NCBI RefSeq assembly: GCF_001613165.1
Contig: NZ_BDBV01000026.1
Coordinates: 1 to 37,836, forward strand
Direction of reading: 5' to 3'
From: Nocardia mexicana NBRC 108244
Lineage (GTDB): Bacteria; Actinomycetota; Actinomycetes; Mycobacteriales; Mycobacteriaceae
DNA: 37,836 bases
Below the pieces are notes generated by a model, which worked only from the letters and a program-made list of their open reading frames with translations, did no database searches and had not been told where the DNA came from. Positions 18,035 through 25,933 of this stretch are shown here, piece after piece. Position 1 is the first letter of the stretch. Each line of letters begins with the position of its first letter. The translations under genes and the position numbers were made by a program.

Positions 18035-18685
18035 TCACCGACCGACTATTGCCAACCGAAACGGCACATCCGTACCGCTGGACTGCAGATCATGTTCCAG
18101 CCCTTCTGGATTCGAAATCAAGCCGCCGGGGTCGTAGACGAGAGCAAACACCGCCTGACATCCGGGATGACGCCGGTAGCGGGCCATGTCTACGATCAGT
18201 TCGTCACCGACACCCGACTGTTCGCGCCGCCATGGCTCGACACGTACTCCTCCGGCCGAACGTCCCGGTAATGTAGCCGCAAGATAGATTCGACCAGGAT
18301 CTGGAGATCGTACTCACTCTCGATCGAGACCTGGATACTGGGACGCTGTCCAGGTCGTCGATCGACTCAGTCGATCGCTCGGCCCACCCAGTGCTGGAGG
18401 ATTCCATCAATATCTGCCGTTGCGCTACAACCTTCTGTCGGTAGCAGGTCTCATACCGAAACTGCCACTTGAAAATCGGGTTTCGCCGCAATGGTTCGCT
18501 GATGAAGCTACGAATCCCAGGCAGTAGGGTTGTGCTCTCGTACTGGCGTACAACCGCCGGAAAGCGTCTATCTCGTCATGTGTCGGCGGTCCCTCACCGG
18601 CAGATTGCCAACTCGCGGACTCACGTTCCAACGCGTGGGAACGCTCGATCAGTTCCTCGACTACGGCACCGTCGTCCGTCAACAT
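18035..18685 (-). pseudogene. Broken DpnII/MboI-type nuclease family gene
   Basis: Minus-strand gene split over several frames. Piece 1 from ATG 18685 (SD GAGGG): MLTDDGAVVEELIERSHALE ... DEIDAFRRLYASTRAQPY. Piece 2, shifted near 18505: FISEPLRRNPIFKWQFRYET ... VVAQRQILMES. Piece 3, shifted again near 18330: EYDLQILVESILRLHYRDVR, then PEEYVSSHGGANSR. Piece 4 from about 18208: GDELIVDMARYRRHPGCQAV, then FALVYDPGGLISNPEGLEHD and a TGA at 18037. The order matches my memory of DpnII/MboI-type PD-(D/E)XK proteins (Pfam PF18742). Intact members carry a catalytic D...E-x-K strand pair between pieces 3 and 4; that stretch is missing here. The gene is almost certainly dead. Confidence 0.75.
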
Positions 18686-18788
18686 CGTGTCGCCCTCTAT
18701 TGTCCCGAAAGCAATGCTCGAATCGTATAGCTATGGGAGCGGCTATAGGCCGTCGCTCGCCAAGCTGGACGAAGTATCGATGCGCCTC
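18686..18788. other. Short gap between nuclease remnant and TrmH gene
   Basis: About 100 bases downstream of the minus-strand TrmH gene and upstream of the pseudogene start. No terminator hairpin is obvious. Confidence 0.4.
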
Positions 18789-19670
18789 TCAAGCTCGATG
18801 CTGGACGCGGGCGCTCGCGTAGAGGCAGATGGCTGCGGCGGCGGCGAGGTTCAGGCTTTCGGCGCGGCCGTGGATGGGGATGCGGATGCGGTGGTCGGCG
18901 CGGGCGGCTACGGCGGGGTCGAGGCCGTGGGCCTCGTTGCCGAACAACCAGGCGATGCCGGTCGCTTCGCCCTCACCGCGCAGGATCTCGTCGGCGTCGT
19001 CGAGGTCGACCTCGCCGCGGGCGGTGGTGGCCAGCACCGTGATTCCCGCGTCCCGCAGACCCGACAGCACCGCGTCGATGTCTCGTTCCCGGGCGATCGG
19101 CACGTGGAAAAGGCTTCCGGCGCAGGCGCGGACGCACTTGCCGTTGTGCGGGTCGACCGAATCACCGGTCAGGACAACACCATTCGCGCCGACCGCATCG
19201 GCGACGCGGATCAGCGTGCCCGCATTGCCCGGGTCGGAGATTTCCACGGGGACCGCGAGTAGCCGAGTCGGGGGCTGCACGACGCCCACGGCGGTCTCGG
19301 AGCTGACACCGGTGGTCGCTGCCGCGCCGGGCTCTCTCCCCGAAAGCACCTGCGACAGTGGCACATCGACCCGGCGACACACCGCGACCAAACCTGGCGG
19401 CGTCACGGTCTCCCCCAGCATCTCCGCGGCCCGGTCGCTCACCATCGTGGTCCGCACACCCAGCGCGGCGGCACTCGCCACCAGCTCATGCTCCCGCTCG
19501 GCGGCCCGCCCGGAAAAGAACAGCTCCTCCACGCGCTCGGTATCCAGCGCCGCGGCAACCGAATTCGCGCCCTCGGCGAGAAACAGCCCGGTCTTCCGCC
19601 GCTGCGGCGCCCGATGCAGCTTCACGGCCGCAACGATCCGCGGATTGCGCCAGTCGATGAAATCAGCCAC
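18789..19670 (-). CDS. TrmH/SpoU-family RNA 2'-O-methyltransferase (tsnR-like)
   Basis: SPOUT-fold, S-adenosylmethionine-dependent RNA ribose methyltransferase, 293 residues from GTG 19670 (VADFIDWRNPRIVAAVKLHR). A longer start at ATG 19763 is possible, but the added residues look like shadow sequence and the family usually begins near this RIVAAVKLHR segment. An N-terminal substrate-binding domain (LFLAEGANSVAAAL) precedes the SpoU motifs: motif 1 ISDPGNAGTLIRVADAVGAN, motif 2 IAWLFGNEAHGLD and motif 3 IPIHGRAESLNLAAAAAICL. It follows rplT on the same strand, as the tsnR gene does in M. tuberculosis, but a terminator-like hairpin separates the two. Neither start has a strong ribosome binding site. 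Confidence 0.88.
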   Translation of the reverse strand: MADFIDWRNPRIVAAVKLHRAPQRRKTGLFLAEGANSVAAALDTERVEELFFSGRAAEREHELVASAAALGVRTTMVSDRAAEMLGETVTPPGLVAVCRRVDVPLSQVLSGREPGAAATTGVSSETAVGVVQPPTRLLAVPVEISDPGNAGTLIRVADAVGANGVVLTGDSVDPHNGKCVRACAGSLFHVPIARERDIDAVLSGLRDAGITVLATTARGEVDLDDADEILRGEGEATGIAWLFGNEAHGLDPAVAARADHRIRIPIHGRAESLNLAAAAAICLYASARVQHRA

Positions 19671-19835
19671 GGCCCACCGGCTGCACGCGGAGGACACCGA
19701 AACACGGCTGCCGACCAGCTCTCGACGCGGCGCAACAATCCGCCGATTGCGGCGGTCGGTCATGGGATCTGGGCCCGCGGATATGGTCGATCACGGCCGT
19801 GCCCTACCTGCTGGCGGTAGCAAATGACAGCAAGC

Positions 19836-19884
19836 AACGACCCGCGGCCTACGCTCCGGCAGGGAGCGCGGGCCGCGGGTCGTT
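19836..19884 (-). terminator. 14-bp perfect stem after rplT
   Basis: AACGACCCGCGGCC (19836-19849) pairs exactly with GGCCGCGGGTCGTT (19871-19884). The 21-base loop contains a further GCTCC/GGAGC pair. It begins 20 bases past the rplT stop on the minus strand. It lacks a downstream U-tract in that direction but is strong enough to end the infC-rpmI-rplT transcript or reduce read-through into the methyltransferase gene. Confidence 0.7.
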
Positions 19885-19903
19885 GAAAAAATTACAGCGC
19901 GAC

Positions 19904-20284
19904 TCACGCAGCCGGGGCGTTGACGTCGGCCGGGAGGGCGGCCTTCGCCACGGCGACCAAGCCGGCGAACGCGTCGGCGTCCGACACCGCCAGCTCGGCG
20001 AGGTTCTTGCGGTCCACCTCGACACCGGCGGCCTTCAGGCCCTGGATGAAGCGGTTGTAGGTGATGTCGTTGGCGCGGGCGGCCGCATTGATGCGGGCGA
20101 TCCACAGCTTGCGGAAGTCACCCTTGCGCGCCCGGCGGTCCCGGTAGGCGTAGGTGAGCGAGTGCAGCTGCTGCTCCTTGGCCTTGCGGTACAACCGCGA
20201 GCGCTGCCCGCGGTAGCCCTTGGAGGCCTCGAGGATGCTACGGCGCTTCTTCTGAGCGTTGACGGCCCTTTTGACGCGTGCCAC
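19904..20284 (-). CDS. rplT: 50S ribosomal protein L20
   Basis: Ribosomal protein of 126 residues, typical length. GTG 20284 has AAGGA eight bases upstream. The conserved N-terminus ([20 protein letters not shown]), [17 protein letters not shown] and [20 protein letters not shown] are unmistakable. L20 binds 23S rRNA early in 50S assembly and in some bacteria represses its own operon. It is the third gene of infC-rpmI-rplT. Confidence 0.98.
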   Translation of the reverse strand: MARVKRAVNAQKKRRSILEASKGYRGQRSRLYRKAKEQQLHSLTYAYRDRRARKGDFRKLWIARINAAARANDITYNRFIQGLKAAGVEVDRKNLAELAVSDADAFAGLVAVAKAALPADVNAPAA

Positions 20285-20344
20285 TGGTCAGTCCTTGTTC
20301 GATCGAGGGGCGCTCGCGGCGCCCGAAATGGTCGGGGATGGCGT

Positions 20345-20539
20345 TCAGATACCGAGCAGCTTCTTGATGCGAGGAACGTCCGACTTGGCGACCTCCACCG
20401 TGCCGTCCAGACGGCGAGTCCGAGTCGTGGGCTTGTGCTCGAAATTGTGGCGACGGTTCGCCTGCTGCCGCCGCAGCTTGCCGCGACCGGTCACCCTGAA
20501 TCGCTTCGAAGCACCGCTGTGGCTCTTCATCTTCGGCAT
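20345..20539 (-). CDS. rpmI: 50S ribosomal protein L35
   Basis: Basic protein of 64 residues, [20 protein letters not shown] to the C-terminal [10 protein letters not shown], full length for L35. The ATG follows TTGAGGAATC. It sits between infC and rplT in the standard order, 60 bases before rplT. Confidence 0.98.
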   Translation of the reverse strand: MPKMKSHSGASKRFRVTGRGKLRRQQANRRHNFEHKPTTRTRRLDGTVEVAKSDVPRIKKLLGI

Positions 20540-20607
20540 TGATTCCTCAAATCTGTCTCGTGCCGATGGCAGCGCAAAGTCACGCTGCCACCGGTGCTGT
20601 ATCGGTT

Positions 20608-21279
20608 CTACTGCGGTGCGGCCGCTTCGGCCTCCGGGGCGGGCGCCGGGCTGGACCCGGGCGTCGGCCTCGGACCGGGCGTGGGAGCGGCGGAACCGCC
20701 ACCGGCCGGCGCGGCGGGCCGCTGCGGCGCCGACTGCTGCTGTGCCTTCGCCGTCGCCCGCGTCTTCGCGCCCTTGTGCGGCGCGAGGACCATCGTCATA
20801 TTCCGGCCGTCCTGCTTGGCCGAGGTCTCCACGAAGCCGAGATCGGCCACGTCGGAGGCCAGCCGCTGCAGCAGCCGGAACCCGAGCTCGGGTCGCGACT
20901 GCTCACGACCGCGGAACATGATCGTCACCTTGACCTTCGACCCGGCCTCGAGGAAGCGCATCACATGGCCCCTCTTGGTCGCGTAGTCGTGGTCATCGAT
21001 CTTCGGACGGAGCTTCTGCTCCTTGATCACGGTCTGCTGCTGGTTCTTCCGCGACTCGCGCGCCTTCTGCGCGGTCTCGTACTTGAACTTGCCGTAGTCC
21101 ATGATTTTGCAGACCGGCGGTCGCGCATCCGGCGCGACCTCGACCAGGTCGAGATCTGCCTCCTGCGCGACGCGTAGTGCATCTTCAACACGCACGATCC
21201 CCACCTGCTCGCCACCGGGTCCGATGAGTCGGACCTCCGGCACGCGGATGCGATCGTTGATGCGGGTCTCAGTGCTGAT
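20608..21279 (-). CDS. infC: Translation initiation factor IF-3, probable ATC start
   Basis: IF-3 of 223 residues; it binds the 30S subunit and enforces start-codon and initiator-tRNA selection. Domains: N-terminal IF3_N ([20 protein letters not shown]), linker with [20 protein letters not shown], and C-terminal IF3_C ([40 protein letters not shown]). A Pro/Ala-rich tail follows, longer than in E. coli but usual in actinobacteria. The family N-terminus begins at codon ATC 21279 ([12 protein letters not shown]), four bases after AGGAGG; no ATG, GTG or TTG lies at the expected place. Rare start codons in infC are a known autoregulatory device in E. coli. The upstream in-frame extension reaching 21465 does not look coding. 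Confidence 0.95.
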   Translation of the reverse strand: MSTETRINDRIRVPEVRLIGPGGEQVGIVRVEDALRVAQEADLDLVEVAPDARPPVCKIMDYGKFKYETAQKARESRKNQQQTVIKEQKLRPKIDDHDYATKRGHVMRFLEAGSKVKVTIMFRGREQSRPELGFRLLQRLASDVADLGFVETSAKQDGRNMTMVLAPHKGAKTRATAKAQQQSAPQRPAAPAGGGSAAPTPGPRPTPGSSPAPAPEAEAAAPQ

Positions 21280-21351
21280 GGGGCCTCCTAGGTCAAGCGG
21301 TGTCGTCCAACGACCGCGCGCTATAACTGCAACCCCATATCCAACACGAAA

Positions 21352-21382
21352 GCCCCGGTGCGGTATTTCACCGCCACGGGGC
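21352..21382 (-). promoter_or_regulatory. infC leader hairpin
   Basis: In the region upstream of infC, GCCCCG...CGGGGC encloses GCGGT/ACCGC around a short AT-rich loop. On the minus strand it is followed by TTTCGTGTT. It lies about 75 bases before the infC start and could act as an attenuator. The rest of 21280-21697 holds promoters for infC and the divergent DUF1844 gene and shows no other gene. Confidence 0.45.
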
Positions 21383-21697
21383 CCGAGTCGACCGGCCTTC
21401 GATGCATACACCCTCCGCATCGACCCTTGTGCTGGGAAAACCTCGCACGAGGAACCCATCGGCATGCGATGGGCGACCGGACCGTCGAGCCTGGCGTGTC
21501 GGTATATTGATCTCGCCGATCAATACTGCAGAACACCGGCTGGCGGTGGGAGTCGGGCTCCACTTACGGCCCTGAGGCTGTCTGCATGACAGTTCCAGGG
21601 CGGTCGTCGGGCAATAGCTTAACACCCACTTGCCTGCAAGTCCCAATCGGCTGCCCCGCGACCAGGCACGTCGGTCTCGGATGGGATGCTACCGGGC

Positions 21698-22102
21698 ATG
21701 AGTGAGGTGTCGTCGAATGACTCGGTGTCGTCGATGGAGTCCGTCCCGTCGCCGGACTCGTCGGCATCAATAGGCTCAGCGTCGGTGCGGGAGCTGGCCG
21801 ACGTGCCCGCCGTCGAGGTGATCAGCCGCGCGGCGGTGATGCTGATGAGTTCGGCGGCCGAGAAGCTGGGGCTGGCCGACGAGGACCCCGACTCCAGCCC
21901 GCGCCGCGACCTGGACGAGGCCCGCCGCGTCATCACCGCGCTCGCGGGATTGGTCACCGCCTCCGTCGAGTACCTGGGCCCGCATGCCGGACCGATCCGC
22001 GACGGCCTGCAGTCCCTGCAGCGCGCGTTCCGGGAATCCTCCGCCCATCCGGACGAGCCCGGCAAGGGGCCCGGCGAGAAGTACACCGGCCCGGTGTACT
22101 GA
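21698..22102 (+). CDS. DUF1844 protein
   Basis: Protein of 134 residues. A Ser-rich N-terminal tail of about 35 residues (EVSSNDSVSSMESVPSPDSS) precedes the DUF1844 core: VRELADVPAVEVISRAAVML, AAEKLGLADEDPDSSPRRDL, ITALAGLVTASVEYLGPHAG and the ending GPGEKYTGPVY. No function is established. ATG 21698 is chosen as the first Met after a promoter-like gap. It is divergent from infC. Its last codons form a perfect hairpin that also covers the stop region. Confidence 0.9.
   Translation: MSEVSSNDSVSSMESVPSPDSSASIGSASVRELADVPAVEVISRAAVMLMSSAAEKLGLADEDPDSSPRRDLDEARRVITALAGLVTASVEYLGPHAGPIRDGLQSLQRAFRESSAHPDEPGKGPGEKYTGPVY
22081..22099 (+). terminator. Hairpin embedded in the 3' end of the DUF1844 gene
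   Basis: GTACACCGG-C-CCGGTGTAC is a perfect 9-bp inverted repeat that encodes the last residues of the protein, just before the stop. It may aid termination or protect the mRNA 3' end, although the codons are also conserved for protein reasons. Confidence 0.4.
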
Positions 22103-22210
22103 GCGGGTGGCAGCAAGTTCTCGCAGATCCGGCGACACCGGCTGCTCCGGCACCACCTGCCGCTCCGGGAGCGCCCGCGAACTTGTAATCTGCCGACCGC
22201 GCGGCGGCTC

Positions 22211-22921
22211 ATGATCGAGACAGCTGCGCTGCCCGCCGGGCGGGTCACGCTGTCGGATCGCCGCACCCAGCGCAGCTGGACGGTGGAGATCGCGCCGTGC
22301 GATATGTCGGTGTATCCCATCACGCAGGCGCAGTACGCCGACCTCACCGGTGAGTGGCCGAGCGCGGCGCGCGGCGACCGTCTGCCCGTCGAGAGCGTTT
22401 CGTGGTGGGACGCCATCGAATTCTGTAATGCCCTGTCCCGGCGCGCGGGCTTGGCGCCCGTCTACCGCCGCGAGGAAACCCGAGCCGGCGCGCATGACGA
22501 GCACGCTGCCGACGGGCGAGCCGATATCGTCCACTGGGACCGCACCGGTGACGGCTACCGGCTGCCGACGGAGGCCGAATGGGAATTCGCCTGCCGCGCG
22601 GGCACTTCCGGCCCACGCTACGGACCGCTCGACGACATCGCCTGGTACCGAGGCAATTCCGGCGGCCGCAGCCACGAGGTCGGCGGCAAGCGCGCCAATG
22701 CCTTCGGGCTGCACGACATGCTCGGCAACGTGTGGAACTGGTGCTGGGACACCTACGACCCCGAGGTCTACGGAAGCTACCGTGTCCTGCGCGGCGGCGG
22801 CTGGTTCGACGAGCATTGGAGCTGCCGCGCCGGGGTGCGGCGCCGCAGCCACCCGGCGGCGCGCATCGAGGACATCGGCTTCCGGGTCGCGCGCGGTGGG
22901 GCTCTCAGCGGCCCGGGTTGA
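22211..22921 (+). CDS. SUMF1/FGE-fold domain protein lacking one catalytic cysteine
   Basis: Formylglycine-generating-enzyme-like fold (SUMF1, PF03781), 236 residues. Conserved segments: MSVYPITQAQYADLTG, PVESVSWWDAIEFCNALSRR, YRLPTEAEWEFACRAG, NAFGLHDMLGNVWNWCWDTY, RVLRGGGWFDEHWSCRAGVR and DIGFRVAR. True FGE enzymes have two copper-binding cysteines in RGGS-x-x-C-x(4)-C; here the first position is Asp200 and only Cys205 remains. Sulfatase-activating activity is therefore doubtful, and no sulfatase gene is nearby. The start is ATG 22211; the upstream gap has CAAGTTC/GAACTTG arms at 22114 and 22179. A decayed copy of the 3' end lies just downstream. Confidence 0.88.
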   Translation: MIETAALPAGRVTLSDRRTQRSWTVEIAPCDMSVYPITQAQYADLTGEWPSAARGDRLPVESVSWWDAIEFCNALSRRAGLAPVYRREETRAGAHDEHAADGRADIVHWDRTGDGYRLPTEAEWEFACRAGTSGPRYGPLDDIAWYRGNSGGRSHEVGGKRANAFGLHDMLGNVWNWCWDTYDPEVYGSYRVLRGGGWFDEHWSCRAGVRRRSHPAARIEDIGFRVARGGALSGPG

Positions 22922-22965
22922 AAGAGCCCGGGTTGACAGGGCTCGGATCAGGCCGCTGCGCTGCC

Positions 22966-23048
22966 GCCCCGGGGTTCGGCGACGCAGCCACCCGGCGGCC
23001 TGTACAGATGACATCGGATTCCGGGTAGCGCGCACGGTGCAGCGCTGA
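22966..23048 (+). pseudogene. Decayed duplicate of the SUMF1 gene 3' end
   Basis: The stretch from CCCCGGGGTTCGGCGACGCA to a TGA at 23046 repeats the last part of the preceding gene: it reads RPGVRRRSHPAACTDDIGFR then VARTVQR, against AGVRRRSHPAARIEDIGFRV in the parent. About 80 bases are recognisable, with no start or N-terminal part. It is a remnant of a tandem duplication. Confidence 0.75.
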
Positions 23049-23156
23049 ATGCTGAAAGTCTCGCGCTGACAGTCCTGGACCACACCGGTGCGCGCCGCCC
23101 GTCAGACCTCGCACCGGTGCTCGACAACTGGACGCCGCGCGAGATAGCACCCACCC

Positions 23157-23456
23157 GGCGCCTCGCGGAAGACCGGCCGCACATCTCACGGGGAGCGCCA
23201 CCCGACGCCTCGCAGAAGCACCGGCCCCACACCTCGCGGGAACACCACCCGACACCTCACGCAAACACCACCCGACACCTCACGCAAACACCACCCGACA
23301 CCTCGCGCAAACACCGCCCCACCCTCACGCAAACACCACCCGACACCTCGCGCGAACACCCACCACCCGACACCTCACAGAAATACCAACCAGACACCCC
23401 GCAGGAACACCACCAGGCACCCTGCAGGAACACAGTCTGGCGCTTCGCGGGAGCGC
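23157..23456. repeat. 23-bp minisatellite-like array, about 12 units
   Basis: Units based on CACCCGACACCTCACGCAAA plus CAC repeat about every 22-26 bases; three central units (about 23247-23315) are nearly identical and the outer ones diverge. The array fills most of the gap between the SUMF1 remnant and the hydrolase gene. Open frames through it encode only the repeat. Confidence 0.85.
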
Positions 23457-23503
23457 CGCTTCGATGACTCGCTTCGAAAACACAGCCGTGCGATGCTCGG
23501 CGG

Positions 23504-24205
23504 ATGGCGTACATACTTCTCGTGCCGGGGTTTTGGCTCGGCGCGTGGGCGTGGGACGAGGTCGCCGACGATCTGCGGCGACGAGGCAACAAGGTGCACG
23601 CACTCACGCTGCCCGGGCTCGACCCCGCCGATCCCGAGCGGTTGTCGGCGAGCTTCGAGACGCAGGCGCGGGCAATTCTGGATGCCGCAGGCCCGGATGC
23701 TCCGGTGCTGGTGTCGCATTCGGGTGGTGCGCTGCCTGCCTACCTTGCCACCGATATTGCGCCGGAACGGTTTTCGCGCACCGTCTACGTCGACACCGCA
23801 CCGATGCCCGACGGGTACGCCGTCCTCCCCGGGCTGGGGTCGGCGCGCGAACTCCCGCTGCCGGACTGGGAGCGGTTGCAGGCCACCGGGAACAGCATCG
23901 AGGGGCTCGACGAGGCCGCGCTGGCCCGGTTCCGGGAGCGGGCGGTCTCCGAACCGGCGAGCATCGCGGGCGCGCCGCTGAAACTCAGCGATTCCCCGGC
24001 GCGGCTTGCGATTCCGGCGACGATCATCTGCACCAGCTATTCGTCGGATCTGGTGCGGCAGCTGCGCGACGCGGGCGAGTTGGCCCTGTTCGCCGAGCTG
24101 GCACGCATCGACGCCGAGTACATCGACCTGCCCACCGGGCACTGGCCGATGTGGTCGCGTCCCGCCGAGCTGGCGGAGCTGATCCATACCGCGGCCAACC
24201 CCTGA
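23504..24205 (+). CDS. Alpha/beta-hydrolase
   Basis: Cytosolic alpha/beta-hydrolase fold enzyme, 233 residues from ATG 23504. Features: the N-terminal strand and oxyanion region ILLVPGFWLGAWAWDEVADD, the nucleophile elbow SHSGGA (Ser near residue 72; the first elbow position is Ser rather than Gly), and the terminal catalytic His in LPTGHWPMWSRPAELAELI. The short-loop form with VPGFWLGAWAW resembles esterase/lipase-like and salicylate-esterase-like hydrolases. The substrate is unknown. No obvious operon partner; the next gene starts 163 bases later. Confidence 0.88.
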   Translation: MAYILLVPGFWLGAWAWDEVADDLRRRGNKVHALTLPGLDPADPERLSASFETQARAILDAAGPDAPVLVSHSGGALPAYLATDIAPERFSRTVYVDTAPMPDGYAVLPGLGSARELPLPDWERLQATGNSIEGLDEAALARFRERAVSEPASIAGAPLKLSDSPARLAIPATIICTSYSSDLVRQLRDAGELALFAELARIDAEYIDLPTGHWPMWSRPAELAELIHTAANP

Positions 24206-24368
24206 ACTGTCCTGTTGCACTGTGAGCGCACCCATATCCGTACTGCTTTTGCTTGGTGCGTAGTGGAATTCGCCCATTTCTGAAAACATCTGCGGCAACC
24301 CCTCGTATGATTCGACGGATGTCTTCGGGGGTACACACAGCTGCCAAGGGGCGAGTTTCAGGAGCAGG

Positions 24369-24590
24369 ATGACCGCCAGAAGAGACCTCGAACGCGAACT
24401 GCGCGGCCCCTCGGCAGCGCTGGACCAACTCTCCGATGGGGAGACCGCGGATCTGCTCGCGCTGTTTCAGGCAGCCCGGCAACAGGAGCGATTCGCCCTG
24501 GCCGAATCGATCGACGGGATGGTCGGCGCGCTGCCGAAACCGCTGCGCGGAGTGACCAAGCGGATCATGTTCGGAGATGCCGTCGGCTGA
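24369..24590 (+). CDS. Small unknown protein coupled to the next gene
   Basis: Protein of 73 residues, mostly helical and charged (RRDLERELRGPSAALDQLSD, ALFQAARQQERFALAESIDG, KPLRGVTKRIMFGDAVG). ATG 24369 has CAGGAGCAGG directly upstream. Its TGA overlaps the ATG of the following gene (TGATG), so the two are translationally coupled. I do not recognise a family. Codon use is normal for the window. Confidence 0.75.
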   Translation: MTARRDLERELRGPSAALDQLSDGETADLLALFQAARQQERFALAESIDGMVGALPKPLRGVTKRIMFGDAVG

Positions 24591-25933
24591 TGAGTGAGCT
24601 GGTAACCCGCGCCCAGATCATTCTCTTGGCGCGCACCCTGCACGTATCCCCGCATCGGCTGGCCCATCTGGAGCGCCTGGGCGCCGAGCACCTGCACGAC
24701 CTGCAGCAGCGAATGGCGGCCGTCATCTTCGACGAGCATGCCGAGACGTTCCGCCGGATCAGCAAGCTGGTGCCGTTCATCCCGCTGAGCATCTCGATGC
24801 CCCTGGTGCAGCGGATCGTGCCGCCGATGATGACCGGCCGGGCCGCCGGCGCCGTCGGCATCGACCACCCCCGCAAGGCATCCGAAACGCTGACGCTGCT
24901 GCGCACGTCGTACGTCGCCGACTGCGCCCCGTATCTGGATACCAGGACGATCGGCACCGTGGCCGAGATCGCGCCGACCGAGTCGGTGATCGAGGTCGTG
25001 AACGAGGTGCTGCGCCGCCGCGACTACGTAACGGCCGGACCGTTCCTCGGCGCCGCCACTCCCGAACTGATCGCCGCGGTCGAACGGGGCGTACCCGACG
25101 ACGAGGGCATGATCTTCTCCGCCGCCTTCGCCTATTCCGCGGCGAGCATCAGTGCGATCATGCGGCAGCTGCTCACCGGGCCCGCGCAGCGAGTTCCGCG
25201 GATGGTGCACACCGTCCTCATCGGGTCACCCGAATTGCAGTCGGCGGCGCTGTCCGTATTCGCCCGCTGCGACACCGACGTGGTCGGCGCGGTCGGCGAC
25301 ATCCTGTTCAGCATCGGGTCGACGGCGTCGATCGGGACGCTCGTCAGCAATGCCGGGCGCATGGGTGTGACGGCGGAATTGCTGACGTTCACCGGCCAGC
25401 TGAGCCCGCTGTCGCTGGACCGGATGGCCGCGAATCCGGTTGTCGCCGAGACGGATACGCTGACCGGCCTGGTCGGCGCGCTCGACGGCCGCACCCGGCC
25501 GGACAGCTGGCGCGGCCTGCTGGAACTCGGGGTGCGCCTCGACGGCGGCAGCAAGCGGATGCTCGCCCGCCTACTATCCCAGCTCCCCGAGCCGACGGTG
25601 GGACAGCTGCCGCAGCGTGCCACCGAGGCCGGACTGTGGCCGAAGCTGCTGGACCTCATCGCCGACGCCGACGCCGACGTGCAGGCGCGCATCGGCGCGA
25701 TCTGGGCGGCGCTGCCCGCCGAGCGGCGCACCGCCCTGCAACGCCACCTGGACGAAACCGCGACCGACCCCCGCCTGAACATCCTCCGCGGCGCGATCCC
25801 GACGATCTCGGTCGAAGAGGTCTTCTTCCGGCGGCGGCAGATGCGCAGGCACGGGCCGGGCAGTGCTGATTTCGAGCGCGGCTGGGTGCCGACGCGACCA
25901 CGGAGCAACCCCAGTTCTGAACGGCGCGGCTGA
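24590..25933 (+). CDS. Unknown helical-repeat protein
   Basis: Protein of 447 residues. It appears to be all alpha-helical, with repeated short helices such as RTIGTVAEIAPTESVIEVVN, then EVLRRRDYVTAGPFLGAATP, and later LPEPTVGQLPQRATEAGLWP, a pattern loosely like the MgtE N-terminal or HEAT-type superhelix. There is one hydrophobic patch (LVPFIPLSISMPLVQRIVPP) and no signal peptide. No catalytic motif is recognised. It is coupled to the 73-residue gene upstream. The C-terminal about 12 residues (TRPRSNPSSERRG) are encoded by the first unit of a 65-bp DNA repeat array, so the original end may have been replaced. Confidence 0.8.
   Translation: MSELVTRAQIILLARTLHVSPHRLAHLERLGAEHLHDLQQRMAAVIFDEHAETFRRISKLVPFIPLSISMPLVQRIVPPMMTGRAAGAVGIDHPRKASETLTLLRTSYVADCAPYLDTRTIGTVAEIAPTESVIEVVNEVLRRRDYVTAGPFLGAATPELIAAVERGVPDDEGMIFSAAFAYSAASISAIMRQLLTGPAQRVPRMVHTVLIGSPELQSAALSVFARCDTDVVGAVGDILFSIGSTASIGTLVSNAGRMGVTAELLTFTGQLSPLSLDRMAANPVVAETDTLTGLVGALDGRTRPDSWRGLLELGVRLDGGSKRMLARLLSQLPEPTVGQLPQRATEAGLWPKLLDLIADADADVQARIGAIWAALPAERRTALQRHLDETATDPRLNILRGAIPTISVEEVFFRRRQMRRHGPGSADFERGWVPTRPRSNPSSERRG

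Noticed and set aside
18425..18685. 86-residue frame as an intact small gene
   Set aside because: Its C-terminal part goes out of frame with continuing homologous pieces, so it is the 5' part of a broken longer gene.
21280..21465. N-terminal extension of IF-3 to position 21465
   Set aside because: No similarity to the IF-3 family, and the strong SD sits just before the ATC codon, inside the extension.
23157..23456. Tandem array considered as a CRISPR
   Set aside because: A unit of about 23 bp repeats head to tail without unique spacers and without cas genes.
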